From NCBI GenBank assembly GCA_964035795.1, contig OZ038321.1, forward strand, positions 10,544,324-10,608,323: 64,000 nucleotides of DNA. The letters run 5' to 3'. The DNA comes from Pterobdella sp. o SKG-2022. Its lineage: Eukaryota > Annelida > Clitellata > Hirudinida > Piscicolidae. Every line of letters starts with the position of its first letter. Position 1 is the stretch's first letter. The notes below the pieces were generated by a model. That model was not told the origin of the DNA. It saw nothing but the letters and a program-made list of their open reading frames with translations, and did no database searches. This document shows, in pieces, positions 19,730 to 33,049 of the stretch. The position numbers and the translations under genes were made by a program.

Positions 19730-22129
19730 CGCACTCTTCGTTTGTATTCATTGAAGACTTTTATTTTCATTTCTTTTTTCTGTAAATCGTCAGCTTTTAA
19801 TATACCCAGGTACTTTTATCCTTCTCCATCTCTCAATGCTTTCATTACTGTGTCGTCGGGTAGCTTAATTCCATCTGATTTAACTTTTTTCCCTCTTTTC
19901 ATTACTAACATTGAACACTTCTCGATACTGAATTTCATGCCGATGTCTTCACTAAAAACTCTTACTGTCTGTACTAGTGAGTCGAGTTCTTCCTCGGTTT
20001 TGGCATACACTTTGAGATCATCCATATAGAATAGATGGTTGATCTTTTCCTTATTTGCAAAACTGTAACAATGTCTTGTAGCTTTCAGTATCTGCGTTAA
20101 AGGAATGAGGGCTATGACAAACTAAAGTGGAGATAATGAGTCTCCTTGGAATATTCTTTTCTTTATTTCTACTTCAGCCAGGTTTTCATTGTTACAGGTC
20201 AATTCTACCCGCCAGTTTTTCATTGTGGATTGCAAGAAGGTTATCAGTTTTTTATTCAGCCCAAGTAAATAAAGGCAGTCTATTATCCAGAAGTGGGGAA
20301 GCATATCGAACGCTTTTTGGTAATCAATCCAGCCCATTGCTAGATTTTTCTTTCTCGTTTTTACCTCTTTCAGTATCATCTTGTCTATGTATAACTGATC
20401 TTCTGTTTCTCTGCTTTTCCTTCTGCATCCTTTTTGTTCTTCTGAGAGAAACTGGTTGTTTTCCAAAAAGGCGTAGATCTCATCTGTTATTAACGTTGTC
20501 AATATTTTCCAACATAATGGTAGACATGTAATTGGCCTATAGTTGCTTGCAAACGTTCCTTTTGATTTATCTTTTTGTATAAAAACCGTTCGGCCTTTTG
20601 TCATCCACGCTGGCGTTGTTCCTTTGTAGCATTCTGCTAGATATTTTACTAACCATTGATGCATGGACTTGAAGTTTTTTAGCCAAACCCTTGAACACCG
20701 TCTGGTCCAGGTGCTTTCCAGTTTGGTATTTTTGACAAGACATTTTGTACTTTTCCAGAATTAGTAATAAATTCTTCTTGTTTTGGTTTTCCATTCATTG
20801 AAGTTTTGAAGTCTTTTAACCACTTGGCATTTTCATTATGTGTTCCATTTTTACTCCATAAGTTTGACCAAACTCTTTTGCTTCTTTTTTTCCTGGTAGC
20901 TCACTTGTGACGTGCACATCTTCATTGTTCAAGCGACTATAGAAACCACTTTCGTTGTTCCTAAACTGTCTGTTTTGATGGTATTGCTTTATTCGTTTGT
21001 CATATCTCTTAATTTTCCCACTTTTGGCTTTCAATTTTTGTATTAGCTTTTCTTTTACTCCTAGCAGTTTTGTTTCTTTCAACTTATATTTTCTTTGCAG
21101 CGTTTCCAAATTTTTTTTATTGGCTTATTTTCTTTTATTGCATTCACCCAACTAAGCTCTCTTCTTAAATCTTTCCACCAGGGTTCTTTCTTGATTCCTG
21201 TCTTACCAATTTTAACTCCCACCATATCAGTCACTAGAACAGCTCCGCAATATATCAGATCATTAGTTTCAGTAATACTTTAGACTTTTATTTTGCCAAG
21301 TATATCATCTATTTTCTTCACGGTTGCATATAGTTATGTTTTATCAATATCTCTTAATGCTGGTAATATTGTTCTATTATTCATATTTATCTCATTCAAC
21401 CGGTTTAGCAAAATTTTTTCTTCGTCTTTGGCTTCCATTTCAAAAGAATCTTTCTCAATAGGCACTTCATCACCAAACCTATCAACTCCATTTCTTTCAC
21501 ATCCTATCTCCTCTATAAACACTGACGACTTATCTTCACAACACAATTTTAACTTTTCAAGTTCTAATTTGGAAAACCATTGGTTTTTTATTATTTGGTT
21601 TTTTTGGTCAATCAATCTCTGCTGACTCACAGCAAACATGATCATTTTCTCCCAGAGATTATGCATTCTCTTTCCGTACCCGAAGCGATTTGGTTCGCTG
21701 CGAAAGTAGCACTTCATCACAATCCTGTTGTCTGGTACTGTTCATTTTCGTTTCTGTTTTTTAGCAGTAACTGTGTTACGACCGGGCTCATGCTGCTGGG
21801 CCATGAAACACCTGCCGGGCGAGATGTTGTCACCTTTGGTTCGACTCTCATTGACACCGTTATTCGTATCTAATTTATTCTGCATTTCACTTTCTTTTGA
21901 GGCTAGTTATTTTTAGGTTGAACTACCACCAGTATTTTTATCGTGATACCATCACTAGGGTGATTGCCTACCAAAGCTGAGAAGCACACCCTACCCATAT
22001 AGTTATTTTCTGAGAACTTCACCCAAAGATCACTTGGGAATAGTTTTCTGTCAGAGTTGTCTCTCTTAGCCTTTGCTTCTGACAAAGAGCTTACCCACAA
22101 GGCAACGGAAAATATTTAATAGTTATTAA

Positions 22130-23190
22130 TATATTCTTTACAAAAATAAAAACCTCTAATTTATAAAATATAATAAAAAATAATTTTGCAGTTATAAACT
22201 TTTGTTTTTCAGCCAATACTAAACATGACATTTGTATCAAGTCGAAATAAAAGCTTCAAATAACTGAGACTAAGTTTATAATTGACTAAAACTGAAATCA
22301 GTGAAGTATTAATTGAAAAATATCAAATATAGTTTGGATAAAAAGCTGAAAATAATAAAAAGATGTAACAGGAGCAGTAACTAACAAAACTATAAATTGA
22401 AGTCAAAACCATTAAAATATTCCCATAAATTGTTAAAAGGTATGAATATCATTTGAAATTTTGAATGATAACAAATATTTATATAAAATAAATGAATACT
22501 CTTATGTATATGTATTTTTAATTGTGTATGGAATATATATATATATATATATATATATGATTTTCAAAAGTTCAGCAATAAGAGAAAATAATCTCTAGAT
22601 TTTGAACTATTTTTGAGTCCCTATCTCTCAAAACTAACAAAAAATGTAAAGAAAAGTCAATTCCCTTCATCCAAATAAAAACAACTTCAAAATTTCTCAC
22701 AACTATCTATAACCAATAAAAAAGCAGAGAAATCTTTGAATGATCAAAAAATAGTAATACAGATAAAATCAATCACTTGAATAAGAAAAAATACATTAAA
22801 TTTAATATAGTTTAACACATAAGTCCAGATTATTTGGTATGAAAACATTTAATGTATTCAGATGAATGTGCACAAAAACTTGCTTATTTACAAACTTATA
22901 AAAAACATATATATTAATACACATGTATATCGATATATAGATGAATACATATAAATATATGTTGGTATTTAATTTCAAATGTAGATACTCTATTTTTATG
23001 AAACATGTATTGAACTATATTTAGTTAGTATAGCATATATAGTATAGCATATATAGTATAGCATATATATAGTATAGCATATATATAGTATAGATATATA
23101 TATATGATACTTAAACCTAAAAATATTATACTACATATAAGAAAAAGATATTTTAACTAAGCCACAAATGAAGCAAGTGATCTATAGTAA
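22130..23190. repeat. AT-rich tract with (AT)n and 16-bp tandem repeats
   Basis: It holds an (AT)n run at about 22535-22558 and four to five tandem copies of a 14-17 bp unit containing AGTATAGCATATAT at about 23029-23100. No coding signal. It lies within the inserted segment, between its GC-rich 5' island and its ORF. Confidence 0.7.
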
Positions 23191-23410
23191 CTCCACCTAA
23201 AAAAAATCTATTGAGCTGGCTCGAAGAACATGTCCACGTTCTTTACCAAGCCTTGTAGTGATGGGAAAAGAGCGAAAACGGCTGGTCTAGATGTCACTGG
23301 AAGCCGCAGCTCCAATCCTTCATGCGGGCGGTTCAGGATATTGGTCGTCTGATGCTGACCTAGAGACGACAGCATCACCCGGCAGCACCCTGAACGACCA
23401 AGCAGCCTTA
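23190..23410 (-). other. GC-rich 5' island with pseudoknot potential
   Basis: A sharp GC-rich island in AT-rich DNA at the 5' edge of the insertion, on the minus strand. Complementary segments are: 23394-23399 with 23343-23348 (6 bp), 23389-23395 with 23331-23337 (7 bp), 23370-23377 with 23350-23357 (8 bp), and, competing, 23364-23370 with 23344-23350 (7 bp). The first three are ordered P1, P2, P3, P3', P1', P2', the topology of HDV-like ribozymes. The joining segment before P2' is only about 5 nt and no P4 or obvious catalytic C is seen, so activity is doubtful. Confidence 0.45.
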
Positions 23411-23413
23411 TCT

Positions 23414-24898
23414 AGAGTCTGATTTGCTGTAAATTTTTAGATCGTCCATGTAGAATAGATGGTTGAGTTTTTTTCCTTTTTCAGCTTTGCCTATTTTAAT
23501 AGCTGGAGAGATTTTCTCATTCAAAAGAATACTCAAAGGGCAAAGTGATAGACAAAAAATAAGAGGTGACAATGAATCTCCTTGGAAAATCCTTGTCTTT
23601 ATTTTGATCCCAAGAATTTCCATATTTCCCTTCATGTGTCTCAGTGCTAGGTTTATTCTCCATTGAGGCATGGTACGCAAGATGAATTCCGTACATCTTC
23701 ATGACTTCTAAGATCCATGAGTGTGGTACACTGTCGAAAGCTTTTTTATAATCTATCCATGCTTGAGATAGAGCGCCTTTTTTATTTTTTGTGATTTCAG
23801 TGATCATCCGATTTATTAGCAGTTGGTCCTTGCTTCCAAATAAACCTACTCTGCAGCCTTTTTGTTCTTCCGGTAACAGTTGAAAATTTTCCAAGTAAGA
23901 GTAAGTTTTTTTTGCTAATATCGACGTCAATGTTTTATAAATGGTGGGTAGACATGTGATCGGGCGATAGTTCTTTGGATCTTGCGTGTTTTGATCTTTT
24001 GCCAATAAGTATGTGTTTCCTTCTGTTAACCACTTTAGACACTTGTTGGGGTCTTCTATTATTTCATTCAGAGCGTTAGCTAGGAAAGAGTGGCTTATGT
24101 TGAGCTTTTTCAACCAAAAGTTTGGGATTTGGTCTGGACCTGGCGTTTTCCAGTTTGACGTGTTTTTCAATGCTTCTTTTATGTTTTCTTCCAATATTTT
24201 GCTGTTTCTTCTCGATTTGGTGGCTCATTTACTATTGCGTTTCCTCTATTTATCTCTCTATAAAATTTTTTGGCATTAAGGTTAAACAGCCTGTTTTGCT
24301 CAAAGAATCTTTTTCTTTTGTCATATCTTTGAATTCTGTGTGCTTTGACTTGAATTCTTTGTTTTAAGGCTTCGCTTATTTCTTCACAGCTATTTTCTTC
24401 CATTCTTAGTTTTTTCTTTACCAAATTTGCTTTTGTTTTTACTTTTGAGCTTTTGTTGTCTTTCAGAATCTCTTCGATTATACTTAAATCTTTTCTAAAA
24501 TTTTTTATTTTTTCTTGTAGTCTTATTTTCCAACTAGAGATTTTTGGCTTCGCTTGGACATTGTTTTTATCAATCTCTTTTTTTGGTTGGCTCAGATAAG
24601 CCGCTGACGCAAAAATAAGATGGTTTAGATCTGAAAGTGATAGAAGCACTATTTTTTCATGTATTTTTCCAAGATTCTCGTTAACTTCGTTTATTTTGGC
24701 TTTCATAGCTTTTGTTTCAGTTATTTTTTTAAAGGTTGTCTTTGTGTTATTTTTTTTGTTCTGACATTCTCAAAAATTTGAAGAATCTCTTTTTGAATTT
24801 TGCTGTTTGTCCGTTCAGATAGTGAAGTTGTGTTTTCTTTTTTTGGCGATGCGGTAGTATAGATGTGGCGTTGTTCTTTTTCGCTGGTGGCATTTCAT
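23414..24898 (-). mobile_element. RLE-type LINE (family 2), 5' half, interrupted element
   Basis: Upstream half of the element continued at 18102-19729. The N-terminal coiled region is Lys/Glu-rich (24706-24179: QRIQVKAHRIQRYDKRKRFF), then NAKKFYREINRGN. The polymerase follows: WKTPGPDQIPNFWLKKL, PKNYRPITCLPTIYKTLTS, WIDYKKAFDSVPHSWILEV, FPRRFIVTS (frameshifted from F-Q-G-D-S-L-S-P-L), and NHLFYMDDLKIYSK. A frameshift lies near 23680. Its 5' edge directly abuts the (ATT)n tail of the next element upstream at 24897-24920. Confidence 0.85.
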
Positions 24899-24920
24899 AT
24901 TATTATTATTATTATTATTT
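24897..24920. repeat. (ATT)8 tract between two RLE LINEs
   Basis: Short perfect ATT microsatellite. It forms the 3' AAT tail of the element at 24990-31650 and the 5' junction of the element at 23414-24898. Confidence 0.85.
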
Positions 24921-27900
24921 CAATCTTCTGTAATGCTAATTATAAGATCAAACATCGGGTTACCACCAGTGACCTCAGATGAGTGAAATTGAAATTTATA
25001 TTGATAGAGCTTTTCTGAGAACATGGGCAGTGCCGTTTAGAGCTATCTTCTGGATTTCTCTGAGAAAAGAATTGCCGGGTGTTTTATCGAGAAAATCTTT
25101 GGTTCCTTTCTTGACCAGGCCCAGTGCACCTATTACAACTGGGATAGTTCTAGCTCTGAAATGCCACATTTTTTCAATTTCAATCTCCAAAAATTTATAA
25201 TTGGAGAGCTTTTCAAATTTTTTGGATGATACATTTTTATCTGATGGCACGCTCATGTCAATTAGCTAACAGACATTGTTCAGAAAATCCTTCACAACAA
25301 TGTCTGGTCGGTTGGCTTGTATTGTGCGGTCTGTCTGGATTGTGAATCCAAAAGAATCATAAAATTTGGACCATCAGTAATTGGCTCCGGGTGATGTTCG
25401 TACCAGTTTTTTTTCGTACTCACCTTAAAGTGGTTACAGATTTTCCAGTGGAGGTATTGACCTCCCCTATCGTGTCTTCTTTTGTATTCTCCGGGTGTGA
25501 GAACAGAGAATCTAGATATAAGGTGGTCAATAGTCTCAACTCTCTCACCACAGAACCTACATTTTGGGTCAGTCCCATTTCGAATTATATTTGCCTGATA
25601 ATTCCTGGTAAAAAAGTTTTGGTCTTAAGCAGCAAATATAACCCCTTCTGTTTCTGCTTTTAGTTCTGAGCTGGAGACCCGCTGGAGGGTTTCTTCAACA
25701 TCCACTTCGGTCTTTTGAAGCCGTGCTGCGTACTGTCCATGAAGTGGTTTATTTTGCCATCGGTCTTCTATTTGCTTCAACCCCTTGATTTTGGAAATTT
25801 CTCTGGCTTTACAAGCATTTTCATTTGGAGCAGGTAGGTCGCAGTCGAGTACAAAATTTAATTTTTGGGTAAATTTTAAAGACTCTTTGGAAATTGAATG
25901 ACTTTTTTTTGAGTTTTCATGTTGGTTTACTAACTTCAACATCCAGTCATTGGTTTTTTTAAATATTTATCCAGTCCAATGGTTGAAGTCTTATAGCTGA
26001 GTTCAAGTTGTATTAAGCCTCTTCCTCCTTTTTGTCTTGGTATGTACAGTCGATCTACATCTGCTTTTGGATGATGCATTCTATTTATAGTGAGTTGTTT
26101 TCTTATTTTTGCATCTAGTCTCTTGATTTCACTAAGGTTCCAATTTATAATATTAAAACTATATGTGACTATTGGTAATGCTAGAGTATTAATTGCAGTT
26201 ATTATGTTTTTAGCGTTAAGTTCAGTTTTCATTATAGATCTTGTTCGTCTTAGGCATTCTTTTCTTATTTTTTCTTTCATTTTTGAATGCTGTATGCCAC
26301 CTCCTTCATCCACTCCAAAACATTTATACGCTTCACATGGTTCTAGGTCTTTTATTTTAGTATTTATATCAAACTGGACGTTTTGCCATGTGGTTAGCTT
26401 TCCTTTGATGAAGGTTGCTTTGGCACACTTTTCAAGTCCAAAATGCATGTTGATATCATCACTGAATTTCTTAACAGTGTTGAGGATGCCAGTTTGTTCA
26501 TTGTCATTTTTTGCAAATGTTTTTAGATCATCCATATATAGCAGATGGTTGACCTTGTTTCCTGCTTTTGTTTTATAACCATACCCAGTTTCGTTGAGGA
26601 GTGTTGAAGGTGGAGCTAGAGCAAGGCAAAACAGAAGTGGGGATTGTGAGTCGCCTTGAAAGATTCCTCTTAAATGTTGAACTCTCTAGATTTGAGTTTG
26701 CCTTCTTGGTGATACAAAACCACAGAGGTTTTCCATTTTTCCATGCTTTCTTTCAGGAAATTGATAGCTATTGTAGAGATTTTGTACATTTAAAATATTT
26801 CCAATCATGTGGTATAGAATCAAATGCTTTTTTGTGATCTATCCATGCTGTACTCAAATTTTTTCTTTTTTTTTTGCTTCTTCTAGGATGGCTTTATTGA
26901 TAAGAAACTGGTCTTTACATCCATAGCTTCCTTTTTGGCACCCTTTTTGTTCGATAGGCAGTATGTTTTCTGAGGTAAGATGGTGGTGTATTCTATTTTT
27001 TATAATCGAAATTATTATTTTATAAAACGTGGGGAGACAAGTAATTGGTCGAAAATTTTTTGGCTTGTTAGTTTCTTTCGATTTAGGTATTAAAATGGTT
27101 TTTCACGTTGTAAGCCAAGTGGAACAGAGTTCTGGATTCAGTAAGCATACTTTGATTGCTTCGGTCATTGGTTCATGCAGCGATGTGAAACTTTTGATCC
27201 AGAAGTTGGCTACTTTGTCAATGCCAGGTTCTTTCCAGTTTGTTGTTTTTTGGATGTTATATTTTACTTCTTCCATAGTTATATCTTCCCATACTTGTTG
27301 TTGTTTTTCTCCATTATTTCTTCCTACTTTTTTAACCCATTCTGTTTTTTTAATATAATATTTAGGTTCTTCCCATATACTACACCAAAAGTTTTCTAGC
27401 TCCGGTAAGTTCGGGGTTTTTTCTACTTTTATTATTTTTGCACTCAGTTCTCTGTAAAACTTTTTTGCATTTTCTTTGAATATCTTATTGTGCATAAAAA
27501 AGTTTTTACGTTTGTTGAACCTTCTAAAGTCTTTGTGCTTTTACTTGTATTTTTTGTTTTAAATTTTCTGTAATGATATATTATGTCTCTTAAATAACTG
27601 TTGTTTTTTCTTTATTTTTGAATATTTATCATTTTTTATTTCTGTCAGAATAGATAAGTCATGTCGCAAATAACTGATTTCCTTTTCAGTTTTTCGATGC
27701 CAATTAGGCTTTTGATTTTTATTTGAATCTGTCTTCTTTAAATTTGATTTTCAAGGAATCAATTATAACCCAGCTAGCTGCATGCATCAAATGGTTAATA
27801 TTTTTGAGCGACAAGTTTAGTGGTAATTTAGCTATCAATTGATGAATTGCTTCATTCACTAATGTTAAGATTAGTTTAGTTTTTTGGTGAGATATTAATT

Positions 27901-27978
27901 TTGGAACTGCTTGTTTATTATACGTTGGTATTTCTTTTACACATCTATATCTTTTCAGTATTTCTTCTTCTAGCTCGT

Positions 27979-28450
<472 letters not shown>

Positions 28451-28454
28451 TAGT

Positions 28455-30752
28455 CTCACAAATAACATGAATAATCCTAATGTAAATTATAATACAGAAT
28501 GGATGACTTTTGGAATATTAAATTCTATAAATACTAAATCTAGATTATACAAAAACTATTTAAAAAATCCAACTTTATTAAACAATAAAAAATACTTTAT
28601 TTATACTAAAATTCTCAAAAAAGTTATAAAACTAGCAAAACAAAATTATTTTAACTCAAAAATTAAGAAATATAATAATAATCAAAATATAACTATGAAA
28701 GTTTCTAAATAGTCTAACTAATAATAGTAAGGTAGAAAACAATCAATACAATATAACACAAATAAACGGAATAAAGATTACTAATAAATACAAACTAGCG
28801 GATATTTTCAATAACCATTTTTCTAACCTTGATCTCAATATAATTAATAATAATAATAATGATCCTAGTAAAAATAATATTAATAATTCTAAGTTTATCC
28901 CATCCAACATACCAATTCTAGATAATCTTGATAACTATTTCAATTATAATAATGTAGAAATTAATGATATTCTCTCTAGTTTAAAAAAAATAAATAAATC
29001 ACATTTTAACGATATTTATGGATTGAACTATGATTGTTTCAAAACTATTATATTATATAATAGTCAAAATTTTGTCAATTTAATGTCCTTTAAAGAAGGT
29101 GTATTTCCGGAAATTTAAAAAAAAAGTAAAATTATACCTATATTAAAAAATAAAAGTAATAAGCAAGACTTAAACAATTATAGACCAATTACAATAACTC
29201 CTGTATTTTCAAAAATAATAGAAAAACTTGCCCATAACCAAGTTTATAATTTTTTAGATAAAAATAAACTAATTAACAATAACCATTATGGATTTCTCAA
29301 AAATAAATCAACAAACTTATGCTTAGATATGTTTAAATATAATATTGTAAAAAACTTAGAATTAAAAAATTTTTATATCATTATTTTTTTTGATTTGTCT
29401 AAGGCTTTTGATTGCATAAATTTTGATCTATTATTTGAAAAATTTCATAGACTTAATTTTTCATTATTATCAATTAAGTGGATAGAATCTTATATAAAAA
29501 ACAGAAATCAAGTGGTTGATTTAAATGAGGTACAATCCAAACCTTTGATTAAATCTAGGGGAGTTCCCCAAGGTTCAATATTAGGTCCTTTACTATTTAT
29601 CTTATTTATTAATAATTTTCCTATCAACAATAATAAATATGATACACTCATTTATCCTGATGATATTCTTATTTCTTTCCCTATTACTAATGATAATTAT
29701 GAACAAATAAATAATGATATTAATAATGAACTAAAAAGTTTTAATAATTGGTTTAAAAGTAATTATCTTATGGTTAATACAAATAAAATTTATTATACTG
29801 TTTTCAAAAAAATTAATACTAATTTCAATATAAATAATTTGAATTTTGTATTAGATAACAATCCTATTACTTATAAAATCACTTTTAATACTTGGGTATA
29901 TTATTTGATAATAATTTAAGTTTTAAACATCATATTGACTATCTAGTGAATAAACTATATAAAATAAAGAGTAAAATATATTTCTTGAAAAAGGCTTATA
30001 AACTAAATACTAAAACTCTCTTAAACTTGTATTACTCTCTTTTTTACCCACATATTAATCATTGTAACACTGTTTGGGCATGTAATTATAAATCTAATAT
30101 ATAAAAAATTCAAACATTACAAAACTTAACAATCAGAATTATCTTTAATTATCCATTTGATAAACATATTAATTATAAAGATTTAGAAATATTGAATATA
30201 AATAACATAAATATATTACACACCTTAACATTTAGTTTTAAACATATAAATAATCTTCTTCCTGACTCTTTTTCTAATTTCTTTAACACTAAAACCTATA
30301 ACTACAATATAAGAAATAATATCAATTTAATTATAGAAAAATATAGAACTAATAAAAAGAAATTATCTTTAAGAGTAAAAGGTGCTAAATACTGGAATCA
30401 ATTACCAGATAATCTTAAATCCATAAAATCATTAAAAATATTCAAAACCCTTTTAAAAAAATATATTCTAAGCAGCTCCAAGTTATAAATCTAGTCTGTT
30501 ATTACCTTATTTTTTATTTCATTCGATTTGAATTCTTTGTTTTGTTTTTTTTTATGCCATTTCATTTACGGTATATCATTATACCCTTGAAAGGCATGTT
30601 TTATTAATTTGATTTGTTTCTATTTAAGCCATTTTCTTTCATTCTTATAAGTTGTTTTAATTAGTTTTGTTATTCATTTCACTTCAACTTTTTGAGTTTC
30701 ATGTAATTGTTTATATCAATAAAAGAATTCTGTTAAAAAAAAATTATCTTTA
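28455..30752 (+). mobile_element. Very AT-rich LINE with almost complete RT region
   Basis: A LINE with extreme Asn/Ile/Lys/Tyr codon content. It starts in the ATT array; the linker near 28560-28670 (KLAKQNYFNSKIKKYNNN) precedes the polymerase. LNNYRPITITPVFSKIIEKL lies near 29172, FFDLSKAFDCINFDLLFEKF at 29386-29445, SRGVPQGSILGPLLFILFI at 29554-29610, and YPDD at about 29653-29664, where YADD is usual. The thumb and C-terminus run to TAA near 30488, with a stop at 29919 and a frameshift. An AT-rich 3' UTR with AATAAA at 30718 and a 9-A run at 30736 marks the end. No endonuclease domain is visible. It is opposite in strand to the RLE LINE that hosts it. CR1/L2/Jockey-like by motif style; the clade is uncertain. 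Confidence 0.8.
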
Positions 30753-31660
30753 CTATTGTTTCGATTTTTATTATCATTGTCGTATTTATTAGTATTATCG
30801 TTATTATTTTCTTTTTGGGTACCATTTATGACCTGTTCTTTAATTTTTTCTATATCTATATCAGTCAGTTTTTTGTTGCAAATGATGTATCTTCTTTGAT
30901 TCACTAATTTATTTGCATCCATGTTTTTCCTCTTGTTGCTTTCATTATTGCGTTGGCACCATGTTATATAGGTATCATTAGTATTGTTACTAGACATTGG
31001 GTTTTTTAAAGTATAGTAAAAACAATAGATAACTTCCTTATACTCTTCTCTAGTTCATTTATTTCTTTTTCTCTGGAATGAATCTTTGGTGAACCTGAGT
31101 GGCCAGAAGTGGGTAAAATCCCGTTCTGGGGTCTACTAAGGTTTTCATTTTGAGAAGAGTTCGATCTATCAGCGAATTTTTCGATTTCAATCTGATCATT
31201 TACTGAAGAACGCGTTCCTTGTTTGACCGCGGGAAGAACGATGCGGGATTCTTTCATTTTATTGATATCTGATTTTTTGAAATTTTTGAAGATCGTTTGT
31301 TTTTTTCTTTGCTTGTGAGTTTAGTTTAATTGTATAATTTTTTTCAATTATTCTTATTCAATTTTTTCATTATTAATATTTTATTATTTATTCTCTAAGA
31401 TTTTCCGAAGATAAGTATTCGGTGTGGTTTTCATTTTCAAGGTTTTTAGTTTTATTTGAATTATTAAGTATGAATAGTTGATAGCATTTATTAGATAATC
31501 TTTTGTCGAGTTTTATATCTACAATTTTTTGTTTTTTTAGAATATGTAAGAGATACAGTATAGAGTTGATAGGGAAACTTGACTGAAAGAATATCAATCG
31601 CGGAAGTTTCAACCATTTACATTTACAGCATTCACAACTAAGTTTGAACACTCAGTTCTG

Positions 31661-32328
31661 CGACTTTTGCGCCCAGAAGAAATTTCGTTCTACTTTTTTA
31701 AACAATATTTGTTGAAAACTTCGTTTTATTCAACAAATTATGGGTCAAAGTAGTACATTCCATAGTATTTAACTATTTATGAGACGATTTGTTAGAATTT
31801 TTTAACTTTGGCGGTTTTTTCAAGAATTTTTCTTGTTTCGGTAAGGATTATTGTTAAACTCCCGAATAAAAATGAAATTTTTTAAAATTCCAACTGATTA
31901 TCATTAAATATTTATCAATTTTTTAGTAAATTATACCTGATTCTGATTTTTTTTTCTGTTTAGTTAATGTTTATCCTGCTATTTAAATAAACTGTATTTA
32001 ATTGAGAATATTTTCATAAATTTGCTCGGCCTAACAATCTTATTAAATTTTTTGAGTTTTATGGATTTTTAGTAGGAATTTCATTCATACCTTTGGTTTA
32101 AATAAATTTTCATTCATATGAAATTTTAATTTAATGTTTTAAAATACAATTTACTCTTAATAGAAAATTTCACTAATTTAACCTTGAATATTTTCTTATA
32201 ATAGTAACAAACACTAAGGTTTGTTGAGAAAGTTAATACATGAAGCTTTTCGTAAGAGTATCTTGCATTATCTAGTGTGAATATATTTTTCTCATTTAAA
32301 ATTTAATTTGATTCATAAAAACATTTAG
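31661..32328. other. AT-rich spacer
   Basis: No supported gene or repeat. It ends at a possible splice acceptor, AG at 32327-32328. Confidence 0.5.
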
Positions 32329-32509
32329 GTGGATAACCAATGAATGCATAGTTGAGGAAGGTTGGATAAATCAGCTGAAAGCTTCCAACACAATTGTCTC
32401 TGGAGATCTCCAGCCCGCATACCATTTTAATAGTGATAAAGCTGAGATAAACAAGTTGTATGAAGTTACTGAGGAGAGATTCATACACTCTTACCATGTT
32501 TCACATTAA
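32329..32509 (+). CDS. Candidate terminal exon, unrecognised
   Basis: After an acceptor-like ACATTTAG there is an open frame (WITNECIVEEGWINQLKAS through EVTEERFIHSYHVSH) ending in TAA at 32507-32509. Amino-acid use is balanced rather than Asn/Lys/Ile-skewed, unlike random AT-rich sequence here. I cannot place it in a family, and no partner exon was found upstream within a few kb. It could also be part of an unrecognised transposon. The ~300-bp dispersed repeat begins about 90 bases downstream. Confidence 0.35.
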
Positions 32510-32594
32510 AATCATTTCTGTCTTCGATAAACTGTGGATTTCTTCGTTATAAGATAATTCATACTCTCTCTTGATACCAATCCATCACCAGCCT

Positions 32595-32935
32595 CTATTG
32601 AAACCACTCAACCCTTTGACATCTCTAACAAGGAAAGCTGCAAACCTATAACACAGAATGAAAGTATTTGGATCTTATTGTTGCAATAACTTATTTTTTG
32701 ATCTCAAGGCTCTCTCTCATCAGTATGTCTACTGATTAGTGAGAGCCTTGAAATCAAAAAAGAAGACTCAACAATGAAAGGCTGTTTTAAAATATTTTTT
32801 TACTGTTCAACAGTTTAAAATATGTGCTAAAAAACTAAGTTTTGTTTTAAGGACTGTTAAATAAGACTGATTTCATACAATTGAAATATGAGTTATAAAA
32901 CAAGTGTTGTATTTATGCAATAAACTATATGGAAA
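32595..32935 (+). repeat. Dispersed ~300-bp repeat (copy 1) with extra palindrome
   Basis: It matches 36538-36830 at roughly 90 percent by eye along its full length. The two share the starting block AACCCTTTGAC and the end TTTATGCAATAAACTATA, which includes an AATAAA hexamer. This copy has an extra insert of about 40 bases at 32709-32748 that is an imperfect palindrome around TGTC. Confidence 0.85.
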
Positions 32936-32939
32936 ACCT

Positions 32940-33045
32940 TTGTGGTAGGCTTGGGGTAGGTTTCAAAGATGCCTATGACAGGGTGAAATGGAGAGAGAGA
33001 GGGTTAGGTCATAAAAAGAAGCCAGTGACCCCTTAGGAAAAAAAA
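32940..33045. repeat. Short dispersed block
   Basis: The piece around GATGCCTATGACAGGGTGAA with AAGCCAGTGACCCCTTA recurs in reverse at 56310-56370 and, more weakly, at 10965-11012. It may be a LINE fragment; no domain is recognised. Confidence 0.5.
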
Positions 33046-33049
33046 ATTT

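Larger units (their letters stand above)
19730..23413 (-). mobile_element. Inserted LINE segment (family 2 relative) flanked by 30-bp duplication
   Basis: Bases 19700-19729 and 23414-23443 carry the same 30-base sequence. Joining the flanks restores a continuous family-2 reading through YMDDLKIYSKSDS. The insert on the minus strand begins with a GC-rich island (23190-23410), then about 1 kb of AT-rich sequence, then an N-terminal region (AVSQQRLIDQKNQIIKNQWF, about 21640-21580). The polymerase follows: NYRPITCLPLCWKILTTLI, MGWIDYQKAFDMLPHFWI, KKRIFQGDSLSPL, FYMDDLKVYAKTEEELD (20664-19970). It stops inside the thumb (KVFNEYKRRVR), with no CCHC, RLE or tail. The 3' truncation is unusual for target-primed insertion. 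Confidence 0.65.

Noticed and set aside
32709..32748. Palindrome as a CRISPR repeat or ribozyme
   Set aside because: Single occurrence with no spacers, and eukaryotic context. The CTGATTAG...GAAAT resemblance to a hammerhead lacks the required core.
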